A stretch of 46,603 bases of DNA from Amycolatopsis rifamycinica (GCF_000695625.1 NZ_JMQI01000042.1:1-46603); one strand, 5' to 3'. Positions 24,429-32,462 are shown, counted from the first letter of the stretch. Program-made: numbers and translations. The notes: a model not told the origin generated them from the letters alone.

Positions 24429-24632
24429 CTACATACCCCGTCCTAGTCAAGCATTCGCGTCTGAATCAAGACACCTGTGATGCACAAGTCTGCGACAATC
24501 GAAAGTTTGGTACGCCAGTCAGCCAACAGAGACCGGATCGTGACGAAGCAGAGTCCAGACGTCACGTGTCTGCGGTTCCGCCCCATGGCCGACATCGCGC
24601 AGTTCTGATCCCGGCCACCTTGCTGGAGGTCC
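24429..24632. other. non-coding stretch in the accessory patch
   Basis: Upstream of the hypothetical gene and before the recognisable recombinase remnant. It is of mixed composition, with short frames on both strands but no ribosome site and no family resemblance. The N-terminal catalytic domain expected of a serine recombinase could not be found here. Confidence 0.4.
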
Positions 24633-25150
24633 GTGAGCCAGTTCAAGGGCGTGGCGGTCGCGACCGTGGTACTCGATCCCCAGCGCGCCGACCGCGTCCG
24701 CTAGCGCCTGGAGCAGTACGCCACCAGGGAGTGGACTGCGGCAGATCTCACTCGGCGGCTCGCGCCAAAGACCTGAGCACCCGGGCGTCATCCAGGCGGC
24801 CAAGCCAGCCCATCTCGGTCAACGGTATGCGCCAGCTGCTGCGGAGTCCTCCTACATGGGCGTCGTCGCTTACCAGCGCATCACGCGTTCACATCCACAA
24901 CGCCGTTCGCGGTGAACTGGCCAAGCAGAAATGTGAGCCGGCGACCGAGCGAACCCTGTGAGGAGGCTCACGGCGAGGGAGCCGGGCAACGTCCTGCTCG
25001 CAGTGCCCGGCGGCCTACGCCAGCACCCGGACAAGACCCGGCTGCAGATCAACCAAGGCTCCGTCGCAAGGCGGTACATCAGGGGAGGACCGGGTCCGTG
25101 GTCGGCCGCGTGCTCACTGAGCCTTCGCCGCGTGCTCGACAGCCCACGCG
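24633..25150 (+). pseudogene. decayed large serine recombinase (integrase) remnant
   Basis: Fragments in shifting plus-strand frames line up with the C-terminal half of actinobacterial large serine recombinases. VVLDPQRADRVR, an in-frame TAG at 24702, and RLEQYATREWTAADLTRRLA correspond to the usual LDPxRAxxVRWAFExYATGEWT block. LSTRASSRRPSQPISVNGMR and QLLRS follow in a second frame, and YMGVVAYQ at 24853 in a third. RGELAKQK (24908 on) matches the coiled-coil segment. HPDKTRLQINQG (25024 on) and GRVLTEP (about 25104 on) match the C-terminal region. The catalytic N-terminal domain and the zinc region are missing. Nonsense codons, frameshifts and deletions make it non-functional. The match is from memory of the family, not an alignment. 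Confidence 0.65.
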
Positions 25151-25284
25151 GCTCGGACGTCATCGGCATCCGCGACCAGGCCGCCGAGACGGACGGAGAC
25201 GCCACCGATCGGCATCGGCCGGGCAATGAACCTCCACGGGACGTTCGACCACGTCAGGGACGGTCTGGGCGGCGAAAACGACGA

Positions 25285-25319
25285 AACCCCATCCGGTGGG
25301 GAATTCACCGGATGGGGTT
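25285..25319 (-). terminator. terminator of the tRNA-Val transcript
   Basis: A perfect 14-bp stem (25285-25298 and 25306-25319, 7-nt loop) lies 16 nt beyond the tRNA 3' end on the minus strand. It is followed there by TTTCGTCGTTTT, a loose U-rich tail. Confidence 0.75.
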
Positions 25320-25334
25320 GGAACAAGCGTGGTT

Positions 25335-25409
25335 TGGTGGGCGCAGCAGGGTTCGAACCTGCGACCGCTCGGGTGTAAGCCGAGTGCTCTTCCGCTGAGC
25401 TATGCGCCC
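25335..25409 (-). tRNA. tRNA-Val (anticodon UAC)
   Basis: The minus strand folds as a 75-nt cloverleaf: acceptor GGGCGCA/TGCGCCC followed by an encoded ACCA end; D arm with TAGCTCAGCGG; anticodon stem CTCGG/CCGAG with loop CTTACAC, giving anticodon TAC; and T arm with GGTTCGAACC. It decodes GUA valine codons. It marks the right border of the accessory patch. Confidence 0.97.
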
Positions 25410-25450
25410 GGTGGCCGGCGGGCCCGCGACGAGACCGCCGGCCGGAAAAC

Positions 25451-25915
25451 TCAGGCCGTCAGTTCGGCCACGGCCTTCTTCCAGCCCTGCTGGTCGCGGG
25501 CCTCGCCCGGGGCGTTGACCTCGGCGAACCTGACCACACCGGAGGTGTCGATCAGGAACGTGCCGCGGACCGCCAAGCCGGCGTCGGAGTTGAAGACGCC
25601 GTACGCCTGGGCCACCTCGCCGTGCGGCCAGAAGTCCGACAGCAGCGGGAACTGGTAGCCCTCCTTCTCGGCCCACGCCTTCAGCGAAAACGGCGTGTCG
25701 ACCGAGACGCCCAGGACCTGGACGCCCTTGTTGTCGTAGTCGGCGAACTCGTCGCGGAGCTGGCACAGCTCGCCCGTGCAGATGCCGCTGAACGCGAACG
25801 GGTAGAAGACCAGCAGCACCGGCTTGTCACCCCGGAACGACGACAGCTGGACCGGCTGCTTGTTGTAGTCGTTGAGCGTGAAGTCAGGGGCCTGAGAACC
25901 GACCTCGACGGTCAT
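25451..25915 (-). CDS. ahpE: alkyl hydroperoxide reductase E (peroxiredoxin)
   Basis: 154 residues, close to the 153-residue M. tuberculosis AhpE. The peroxidatic site is PFAFSGICTGELC with C46; FPLLSDFWPHG, QAYGVFN and the RGTFLID strand are shared with that protein. It reduces peroxides and peroxynitrite in the cytoplasm. A second cysteine, C51, gives a CxxxxC pattern; the mycobacterial enzyme, as I recall it, has aspartate there and works as a 1-Cys peroxiredoxin. The ATG at MTVEVGSQ is chosen because it fits the family's start. The order ahpE, DUF3052, divergent aceE is the same as in mycobacteria. Confidence 0.93.
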   Translation of the reverse strand: MTVEVGSQAPDFTLNDYNKQPVQLSSFRGDKPVLLVFYPFAFSGICTGELCQLRDEFADYDNKGVQVLGVSVDTPFSLKAWAEKEGYQFPLLSDFWPHGEVAQAYGVFNSDAGLAVRGTFLIDTSGVVRFAEVNAPGEARDQQGWKKAVAELTA

Positions 25916-25988
25916 ACCAGCGTTTCCTCTCCCGAACGGACACGTGCCTGCGACGACAACCCTATCGTGTCCGTCCGGCGGGACCGGC

Positions 25989-26420
25989 TCAGCGCTGCTT
26001 CGACTTCGACTTCGGCGACACCAGCCGGGTGCCGATCCAGTTCGGGCCGACACTGATGTTGGCGGTCTGGGCCAGGCCCACGGCGGGCACCGCTTCGGCG
26101 ATTTCGCTCGGCTCGACGTGCCCGGGCTGTCCCGTCTTGGGGGTGAGCACCCAGATCACGCCCGTCTCCTCCAGGGGGCCCCTGGCGTCGATGAGCGCGT
26201 CACCGAGGTCGCCGTCGTCTTCGCGCCACCACAGCAGCACCACGTCGATGACCTCGTCGGCGTCCTCGTCGAGGATGTCCCCGCCGATCTGCTCCTCGAT
26301 CGCCGCGCGGACGTCGTCGTCGACGTCCTCGTCCCAGCCGATCTCCTGGACCACCATCTCGGGCTTGATGCCGAGCCTCTCGGCGACGCTGCTCTGATCA
26401 GCGTCTCCCGCGGCGACCAC
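25989..26420 (-). CDS. DUF3052 family protein
   Basis: 143 residues, acidic in the first half (GWDEDVDDDVRAAIEEQIG, then a DEDADE stretch) and then WWREDDGDLGDALIDA and VLTPKTGQPGHVEPSEIAEA, the conserved DUF3052 block. The family is confined to actinobacteria and has no established function. GTG at VVAAGDADQSS is preferred: GGAGGA lies 9 nt upstream, and the mycobacterial homologue starts at the same point; another GTG three codons earlier abuts that ribosome site. It is divergent from aceE and followed by ahpE, an order that appears long conserved. A link to pyruvate dehydrogenase or redox control is only a guess. Confidence 0.88.
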   Translation of the reverse strand: MVAAGDADQSSVAERLGIKPEMVVQEIGWDEDVDDDVRAAIEEQIGGDILDEDADEVIDVVLLWWREDDGDLGDALIDARGPLEETGVIWVLTPKTGQPGHVEPSEIAEAVPAVGLAQTANISVGPNWIGTRLVSPKSKSKQR

Positions 26421-26836
26421 TGCTTTCACTCCTCCAACTACGACGGAGCGTGGCTTCGAAGCACCCGTCAAGGGTACGCCTGGGCCACACTCGGCTACCC
26501 GGTTGCCGATAGCGAACACTGGTGAGGCTCCGCGCGCAACCGTCCACACCGGATCTGTGACAACTCGTGTCGCAGGATACGGCCCGCCACCGGCCCTCCG
26601 CGACGGCGTTTCGGGTGCCTGGCGCCCCCGCTCTGCGACCCCTCCGGGGGTCGTCCCCTAGGGTGGAGAGGAAGAAAACGCGCGCGCGATACACCGCGCG
26701 CTGGGAGTGGCTCGACCGGGCCGGTCTATGTTACCGCCAAGTAGCGGTGCGGAAGCCGGGACGGAAGACGACGATGGAGAGTCGTACACCCCCGAGTACG
26801 AGCACCACCGGCTACAACTTTTCGCAAGGAGACCCC
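26421..26836. other. divergent promoter region of DUF3052 and aceE
   Basis: 416 bp without a gene. Towards aceE, TATGTT (26727-26732) is a TAnnnT -10 candidate, followed at once by the dyad ACCGC-CAAGTA-GCGGT (26733-26748). If transcription starts near 26739, the dyad covers the start and the leader would be about 100 nt. A second TAGGGT lies at 26659-26664. Towards DUF3052, TACCCT on the minus strand near 26470 is a weak candidate. An upstream in-frame extension of aceE exists but lacks family similarity. Confidence 0.45.
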
Positions 26837-29632
26837 TTGGCCCCGCAGAACGACGGCGCCTCCGGCAAGGAGACCCCGGCACGCGTACGCGTCATCCGTG
26901 ACGGACTGGCGGCGCACCTGCCCGACATCGACCCGGAGGAGACCGCCGAGTGGCTGGACTCCTTCGACGAAGCCCTCGCGAGGGGCGGGCAGCAGCGAGC
27001 CAGGTACCTGATGCTGCGCATCCTCGAGCGGGCCCGGGAGCGGAACGTCGGCGTCCCGGCCCTGACCTCGACGGACTACGTCAACACCATCCCCACCGAG
27101 AACGAGCCGTGGTTCCCCGGCGACGAGGACATCGAGCGCCGCTACCGGGCCTGGATCCGCTGGAACGCGGCGATCATGGTGCACCGGGCGCAGCGCCCCG
27201 GCGTCGGCGTCGGCGGCCACATCTCGACCTACGCCTCCTCGGCCGCCCTCTACGAGGTGGGCTTCAACCACTTCTTCCGCGGCAAGGACCACTCCGGCGG
27301 CGGCGACCAGATCTACATCCAGGGTCACGCCTCCCCCGGCATCTACGCCCGCGCGTTCCTCGAGGGCCGGCTGAGCGAATCGCAGCTCGACGGCTTCCGC
27401 CAGGAGTTCAGCCACGCGGGTGAGGGCGGCGGCCTGCCGTCGTACCCGCACCCGCGGCTGATGCCGGAGTTCTGGGAGAACCCGACGGTGTCGATGGGCC
27501 TCGGCCCGATGAACGCGATCTACCAGGCGCGGTTCAACCGCTACCTGCGCGACCGCGGCATCAAGAACACCGACGACCAGCACGTCTGGGCGTTCCTCGG
27601 CGACGGCGAGATGGACGAGGCCGAGTCGCGGGGCCTCATCCACGTGGCCGCCGGCGAGGGCCTCGACAACCTGACCTTCGTGATCAACTGCAACCTGCAG
27701 CGGCTCGACGGCCCGGTGCGCGGCAACGGCAAGATCATCCAGGAGCTGGAGTCGTACTTCCGCGGCGCCGGCTGGAACGTCATCAAGGTGATCTGGGGCC
27801 GCGAGTGGGACTCGCTGCTGCACGCCGACCGCGACGGCGCGCTGGTCAACCTGATGAACGTCACCCCGGACGGTGACTACCAGACGTACAAGGCCAACGA
27901 CGGCGCCTTCGTCCGCGAGCACTTCTTCGGCCGCGACCCGCGGACGAAGGACCTGGTCAAGGACCTCTCCGACGCCGACATCTGGAACCTCAAGCGCGGC
28001 GGCCACGACTACCGCAAGGTGTACGCGGCCTACAAGGCGGCGCTGGAGCACCACGGCCAGCCGACGGTGATCCTGGCCCACACGATCAAGGGCTACGGCC
28101 TGGGCCCGGCGTTCGAGGGCCGCAACGCCACGCACCAGATGAAGAAGCTCACCCTCGACGACCTCAAGCTGTTCCGCGACTCGCAGCGGATCCCGATCAG
28201 CGACGAGGAGCTGGAGCGCAACCCGAAGCTGCCGCCGTACTACCACCCGGGCGCGAACTCGCCCGAGATCGAGTACATGATCGGCCGCCGCAAGGCGCTC
28301 GGCGGCTTCCTGCCGGAACGCCGTCCGAAGGCCGCGAAGGCGCTCGTGCTCCCCGGCGACAAGGTCTACGAGGGCATCCGGAAGGGCTCCGGCAAGCAGG
28401 AGGTCGCCACCACGATGGCGTTCGTCCGGCTGGTCCGCGAGCTGGCGAAGGACTCCGAGATCGGCAAGCGCGTCGTCCCGATCATCCCGGACGAGGCCCG
28501 CACCTTCGGCCTCGACTCGATGTTCCCGACGGCCAAGATCTACAACCCGCACGGCCAGACGTACACGTCGGTCGACGCGAGCCTGATGCTGGCCTACAAG
28601 GAGTCCGAGAAGGGCCAGCTGCTGCACGAGGGCATCAACGAGGCGGGCTCCACCGCGTCGTTCACCGCCGTCGGCACGTCGTACGCGACGCACGGCGAGC
28701 CGATGATCCCGATCTACATCTTCTACTCGATGTTCGGGTTCCAGCGGACCGGTGACGGCCTGTACGCCGCCGCCGACCAGATGGCCCGCGGGTTCGTCCT
28801 CGGCGCCACCGCCGGCCGCACCACCCTGACGGGTGAGGGCCTGCAGCACGCGGACGGGCACTCGCTGCTGCTGGCGGCGACCAACCCGGCCGCGGTGGCC
28901 TACGACCCGGCGTGGTCGTTCGAGATCGCGCACATCGTCAAGGACGGCCTGCGCCGGATGTACGGCGAGACCGGCCCGGACGGCAACGGCGAGAACGTCT
29001 TCTACTACATGACGATCTACAACGAGCCGTACCAGCAGCCCGCCGAGCCGGAGAACCTCGACGTCGACGGCCTGCTGAAGGGCCTGTACAAGTACGCCGA
29101 CGCCCCCGAGGGCGACGGGCCGGAGGTGCAGATCCTGGTCTCGGGCGTCACGATGCCGGACGCGCTCAAGGCGCAGCGGAAGCTGGCCGAGGAGTGGGGC
29201 GTGCGGGCCGCGGTGTGGTCGGCGACGTCGTGGACCGAGCTGCGGCGCGAGGCCGTCGAGATCGACCACGACAACCTGCTCTACCCGGGCAGCGAGCCGC
29301 GCGTGCCGTACGTCACCGAGGCGCTTTCCGGGGCGAACGGGCCGGTCGTGGCGGTGTCGGACTGGATGCGCGCGGTGCCGGACCTGATCCGCCCGTACGT
29401 CCCGACCGACATGCTGACGCTGGGCACGGACGGCTTCGGCTTCTCCGACACCCGGCCGGCGGCGCGGCGGAAGTTCCTGGTCGACGCCGAGTCGATCACC
29501 GTCGGCGCGCTGTCGATCCTGGCCAAGCGCGGCGAGGTCGACCAGGCGAAGGTCCTCGAAGCGGCCACGAAGTACCGGCTCGACGACATCGCGGCCGCCG
29601 GGCCGCAGACGTCGGAGTCCGGGAACGCGTGA
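26837..29632 (+). CDS. aceE: pyruvate dehydrogenase E1 component, homodimeric type
   Basis: 931 residues, matching actinobacterial AceE (about 930). It decarboxylates pyruvate with thiamine diphosphate and passes the acetyl group to lipoyl E2, giving acetyl-CoA. The TPP motif begins GDGEMDEAES (about 255) and ends with the INCNLQ region (about 280). Other landmarks are PALTSTDYVNTIP, GGHISTYASSAALYEVGFNH, and the C-terminal TLGTDGFGFSDTRPAAR. TTG at 26837 is the start: AAGGAGA lies 5 nt upstream and homologues begin just before ARVRVIRDG. In-frame ATGs upstream have no ribosome site. It has its own promoter region and is followed by lldD on the same strand. Confidence 0.95.
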   Translation: MAPQNDGASGKETPARVRVIRDGLAAHLPDIDPEETAEWLDSFDEALARGGQQRARYLMLRILERARERNVGVPALTSTDYVNTIPTENEPWFPGDEDIERRYRAWIRWNAAIMVHRAQRPGVGVGGHISTYASSAALYEVGFNHFFRGKDHSGGGDQIYIQGHASPGIYARAFLEGRLSESQLDGFRQEFSHAGEGGGLPSYPHPRLMPEFWENPTVSMGLGPMNAIYQARFNRYLRDRGIKNTDDQHVWAFLGDGEMDEAESRGLIHVAAGEGLDNLTFVINCNLQRLDGPVRGNGKIIQELESYFRGAGWNVIKVIWGREWDSLLHADRDGALVNLMNVTPDGDYQTYKANDGAFVREHFFGRDPRTKDLVKDLSDADIWNLKRGGHDYRKVYAAYKAALEHHGQPTVILAHTIKGYGLGPAFEGRNATHQMKKLTLDDLKLFRDSQRIPISDEELERNPKLPPYYHPGANSPEIEYMIGRRKALGGFLPERRPKAAKALVLPGDKVYEGIRKGSGKQEVATTMAFVRLVRELAKDSEIGKRVVPIIPDEARTFGLDSMFPTAKIYNPHGQTYTSVDASLMLAYKESEKGQLLHEGINEAGSTASFTAVGTSYATHGEPMIPIYIFYSMFGFQRTGDGLYAAADQMARGFVLGATAGRTTLTGEGLQHADGHSLLLAATNPAAVAYDPAWSFEIAHIVKDGLRRMYGETGPDGNGENVFYYMTIYNEPYQQPAEPENLDVDGLLKGLYKYADAPEGDGPEVQILVSGVTMPDALKAQRKLAEEWGVRAAVWSATSWTELRREAVEIDHDNLLYPGSEPRVPYVTEALSGANGPVVAVSDWMRAVPDLIRPYVPTDMLTLGTDGFGFSDTRPAARRKFLVDAESITVGALSILAKRGEVDQAKVLEAATKYRLDDIAAAGPQTSESGNA

Positions 29633-29654
29633 CCCCGCGCTGGGGAAACGATGC

Positions 29655-29696
29655 TAGGTTCGGGACCCGGCAGACATCCGATGTCTGTCGGGTCCC
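29655..29696 (+). promoter_or_regulatory. lldD promoter with an extended dyad
   Basis: TAGGTT (29655-29660) is a good -10. From 29662 to 29696 the DNA is a near-perfect inverted repeat: 17-bp arms with one G-T wobble around a single central base. The inner half CAGACATC-c-GATGTCTG is a GntR/FadR-type operator shape, and the outer half GGGACCCG pairs with CGGGTCCC. It would cover the start site as DNA and form a leader hairpin as RNA. It may also serve as the aceE terminator. Which role dominates cannot be decided from sequence. Confidence 0.55.
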
Positions 29697-29714
29697 GCTG
29701 CACGCAGGGAGTTG

Positions 29715-30932
29715 ATGAAGGTGACGAAGCGCCGGCTGCCGAGGCCGAGTGAGCTGCAGCAGATCCTGCGACCGAAGCCGATCGTGCTGAACCCGACAGA
29801 CCGGCGGCTGGCGAACGCGCACACCGTCGCCGACCTGCGGATGATCGCCCGCAAGCGCACCCCGCGGGCCGCGTTCGACTACACCGACGGCGCGGCCGAG
29901 CTCGAGGACAGCCTGCGCCGCGCCCGGCAGGCGTACCGTCGCATCGAGTTCCACCCGAACGTGCTGCGCGGGGTGTCCGATGTGGACACCACGCGCGAGA
30001 TCCTCGGCAAGACGTCGGCGTTGCCGTTCGCCTTCGCCCCCACCGGGTTCACCCGCATGATGCAGCACGAGGGCGAGCGCGCGGTGGCCCGCGTCGCCGA
30101 GCGCAACGGCATCCCGGTCGGGCTTTCGACGATGGCGACGACGTCGATCGAGGACCTCGCCGAAGCCGCGCCGGGCGCCCGCAAGTGGTTCCAGCTCTAC
30201 GTCTGGCGCGATCACGGCGCCGGTGAAGATTTGATGAATCGCGCCTGGGCCGCGGGCTACGACACCCTCATGCTGACCGTGGACACCCCGGTCGGCGGCT
30301 CGCGGCTGCGCGACGTCCGCAACGGCCTGACCATCCCGCCGGCGCTGACGCTCAAGACGTTCCTCGACGGCGCGCTGCACCCCGCGTGGTGGTTCAACCT
30401 GCTCACCACCGAGCCGCTGACCTTCGCCTCGCTCAACCACTTCGACGGCACCGTCGCCGAGCTGCTGAACAAGCTGTTCGACCCGACGCTGAACTACGAC
30501 GACCTCGACTGGGTGCGCCGCACCTGGCCCGGCAAGCTGGTGGTCAAGGGCGTGCAGAACGTCGACGACGCCCGCGACGTGGTGAAGCACGGCGCGGACG
30601 CGGTGCTGCTGTCCAACCACGGCGGCCGCCAGCTCGACCGCGCGCCGACACCCCTGGAGTTGCTCCCGGCGGTGCTCGACGAGATCCAGGGCGGCGCCGA
30701 GGTCTGGATCGACACCGGCATCCTGTCCGGCGGCGACATCGTGGCGGCCATCGCCCGCGGCGCCGACGCGGTCCTCATCGGCCGCGCGTTCCTGTACGGC
30801 CTCATGGCCGGCGGCGAGCGCGGCGTCCAGCGCTGCGTCGACATCCTGCGGACCGAGATGGTCCGCACGATGCAGCTGCTGGGCGTCCGCACCCTCGCCG
30901 ACCTGAAGCCCTCCCACGCGACCTCGCATTAG
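29715..30932 (+). CDS. lldD: FMN-dependent L-lactate dehydrogenase / alpha-hydroxy acid oxidase
   Basis: 405 residues of the FMN alpha-hydroxy-acid dehydrogenase family. AFDYTDGAAELEDSL near the start, FAPTGFTRMMQHEGE, the KWFQLYVWRD strand, the KGVQNVDDA lysine and the active-site SNHGGRQLD (H302) are all present. Similarity to M. tuberculosis LldD2 is strong by eye. It oxidises L-lactate to pyruvate at the membrane or cytosol, feeding the adjacent pyruvate dehydrogenase. A mycofactocin-associated MftD-type role is the main alternative, but no mft genes are seen. ATG at 29715 is used; GTG at 29721 has better spacing from GGGAG. The stop overlaps that of the convergent SDR. Confidence 0.9.
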   Translation: MKVTKRRLPRPSELQQILRPKPIVLNPTDRRLANAHTVADLRMIARKRTPRAAFDYTDGAAELEDSLRRARQAYRRIEFHPNVLRGVSDVDTTREILGKTSALPFAFAPTGFTRMMQHEGERAVARVAERNGIPVGLSTMATTSIEDLAEAAPGARKWFQLYVWRDHGAGEDLMNRAWAAGYDTLMLTVDTPVGGSRLRDVRNGLTIPPALTLKTFLDGALHPAWWFNLLTTEPLTFASLNHFDGTVAELLNKLFDPTLNYDDLDWVRRTWPGKLVVKGVQNVDDARDVVKHGADAVLLSNHGGRQLDRAPTPLELLPAVLDEIQGGAEVWIDTGILSGGDIVAAIARGADAVLIGRAFLYGLMAGGERGVQRCVDILRTEMVRTMQLLGVRTLADLKPSHATSH

Positions 30933-31672
30933 ACCTGCGCCTGACCTCCGTCGACGAAGAACTCGACGCCGTTGACGAAGCTCGACTCCGCGGAGGCCAG
31001 GAACAGCGCCGCGGCGGCGATTTCCGCCGGGTCGCCGAGGCGGCCCAGCGGGACCTCGGCCACGAGGCCGTCGACCAGGCCCTGCTGGGCGTCGGCGTCA
31101 ACCAGGCCGAGCAGGCCCGGGGTGCGCGTCGGTCCCGGGCTCAGGACGTTGACCCGCGTGCCCGTCCCCTTCAGGTCGACTGCCCAGCTGCGGGCGAAGT
31201 TGCGGACGGCGGCCTTCGTCGCCGCGTAGACGCTGAAGGCCGGGGCGACCCGCGTCGACGTCGTCGAGCCCGTGAGGATGATCGACGCGTTCGCGTTCAG
31301 CAGCGGCAGCGCCTTCTGCACGGTGAAAAGCACGCCCTTGACGTTGGTGGCGAACGTCGCGTCGAACTGCTCCTCGGTGATCTCGCCGAGCGGGGCGAAA
31401 CTCCCGCCGCCGGAGTTGGCCACGACGACGTCCAGCCCGCGGCCACGCTCGGCCACCGCGCGGTAGACCTCGTCGAGGTCGGCCAGGTTCGCCGAGTCGG
31501 CCCGGATCGCGGTCACGCTGCCGCCGATCTCCGCCACGGCGTCGTCGAGCACCTCCTTGCGGCGCCCGGTGATGAAGACGTGCGCTCCTTCGGCCGCGAA
31601 CCGCTTCGCGACGGCCAGCCCGATGCCGGTGCCGCCACCGGTGACGACGGTGGTCTTGTTTTCCAGCTGCAC
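30929..31672 (-). CDS. SDR-family oxidoreductase under TetR control
   Basis: 247 residues, a classical SDR: TGGGTGIG (11-18), NSGGG (86-90), catalytic S136, Y149 and K153 in YAATK, and the C-terminal FFVDGGQAQV. It is probably a 3-ketoacyl-type or xenobiotic carbonyl reductase; the substrate is unknown. The GTG start follows GGGAGGA by about 4 nt and the next codons QLENKTTVV begin the Rossmann strand. It is divergent from a TetR gene with a very long inverted repeat between them. A -35/-10 pair (TTGACT, 18 bp, TACGTT on the minus strand) lies inside that repeat, so the TetR protein almost surely represses it. Confidence 0.92.
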   Translation of the reverse strand: MQLENKTTVVTGGGTGIGLAVAKRFAAEGAHVFITGRRKEVLDDAVAEIGGSVTAIRADSANLADLDEVYRAVAERGRGLDVVVANSGGGSFAPLGEITEEQFDATFATNVKGVLFTVQKALPLLNANASIILTGSTTSTRVAPAFSVYAATKAAVRNFARSWAVDLKGTGTRVNVLSPGPTRTPGLLGLVDADAQQGLVDGLVAEVPLGRLGDPAEIAAAALFLASAESSFVNGVEFFVDGGQAQV

Positions 31673-31685
31673 GATTCCTCCCAAG

Positions 31686-31738
31686 TTCTTGACTGTCTGG
31701 TCCAGAACGTACGCCGTTCTGGACCAAGCAGTCAAGAA
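31686..31738. promoter_or_regulatory. long operator-like inverted repeat between SDR and tetR
   Basis: Two 24-bp arms (31686-31709 and 31715-31738) match at 22 of 24 positions around a 5-bp spacer. The inner half is TGGTCCAGAACG / CGTTCTGGACCA and the outer half TTCTTGACTG / CAGTCAAGAA. It covers the SDR promoter: TTGACT at 31735-31730 and TACGTT at 31711-31706 on the minus strand. At 53 bp it is much longer than a usual TetR site of 15-20 bp, so it could hold two dimers side by side. Confidence 0.75.
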
Positions 31739-31754
31739 TGGGTACCCTGAGGCC

Positions 31755-32345
31755 ATGGCGAGACCCCGGAGCTTCGACGAGGCGGCGGTGCTGCGCGCGG
31801 CCAGGGACCAGTTCTGGGAAACCGGCTACGCGGGCACGAAGGTCGACGACATCGCCGCCGCGACCGGCCTCGGCAAGGGCAGCCTCTACGGCGCCTTCGG
31901 CGACAAGCACGCGCTGTTCCTGCGCGTCTTCGACCACTACTGCGGCGAACTGGCCATCGGCACGCGGCATCAGCTCGAAGGCCCCGACGACACGGCCTAC
32001 CGGCGGCTCGGCGACCACATCCGGGCGATCGCCGAATCGGTGGCCACCGACCAGGAGCGCCGCGGCTGCCTGATCGCGAAGAGCACGGCCGAATGCGCCG
32101 AGCACGACGAGGCGGTCGCGACCCGCAGCCGGCAGCTGTTCGGCGACCTGCAGGACCACTTGACGGCGTGCATCGCGGGGGCTCAGCGCGCGGGTGACAT
32201 CGCCACTGGCCAGGACCCGGACCACCTCGCCGGGCTGGTCCTGGCGGTCTTGCGCGGCCTCGAAGCACTGGGCAAGGGCGGCGTGGAGCCGGAACGCATC
32301 CGCACGATCGCCGAGACCGCCCTCGCGGTGCTGCCGAAGCCGTGA
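31755..32345 (+). CDS. TetR-family transcriptional regulator
   Basis: 196 residues. The N-terminal TetR helix-turn-helix is clear: FDEAAVLRAARDQFWETGYA, then TKVDDIAAATGLGKGSLYGA. The C-terminal ligand domain contains RRGCLIAKSTAE, typical of the AcrR/YxaF-like branch whose members sense aromatic or electrophilic compounds. ATG at MARPRSFDE is chosen because it sits directly before the DNA-binding domain. A TACCCT seven bases upstream of it would give a leaderless transcript. It likely represses the divergent SDR gene and itself. Confidence 0.93.
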   Translation: MARPRSFDEAAVLRAARDQFWETGYAGTKVDDIAAATGLGKGSLYGAFGDKHALFLRVFDHYCGELAIGTRHQLEGPDDTAYRRLGDHIRAIAESVATDQERRGCLIAKSTAECAEHDEAVATRSRQLFGDLQDHLTACIAGAQRAGDIATGQDPDHLAGLVLAVLRGLEALGKGGVEPERIRTIAETALAVLPKP

Positions 32346-32462
32346 AGCGCTGACTCGTTGGGCCAACCGGTCTCAAGTTCTTGACGGACCGCCTGGTTTG
32401 TGACGAAGATCTCGGGCACCCGCCGAAAGGCCGTTTTCGCATCGTGGAAACGGAGGTCGCCC
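32346..32462 (+). promoter_or_regulatory. upstream region of lldP
   Basis: 117 bp between tetR and lldP. It holds GTTGG-G-CCAAC (32357-32367), a small GntR-like dyad, and TCAAG-TT-CTTGA (32373-32384) whose TTCTTGAC repeats the outer arm of the SDR/tetR operator. TTGACG (32381-32386) is a possible -35, but no good -10 follows. The shared TTCTTGAC could be chance. Confidence 0.35.

Noticed and set aside
24422..24961. A 179-codon plus-strand frame in the accessory patch
   Set aside because: It only joins non-coding DNA to one frame of the recombinase remnant and has no start signal.
25335..25409. tRNA-Val as an integration site with a duplicated 3' end
   Set aside because: I looked for a second copy of the T-arm/acceptor sequence within 23.4-25.3 kb and found none. 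Large serine recombinases also do not usually use tRNA genes.
26726..29269. An 847-codon minus-strand frame opposite aceE
   Set aside because: Shadow of aceE, with repetitive composition and no ribosome site or domain.
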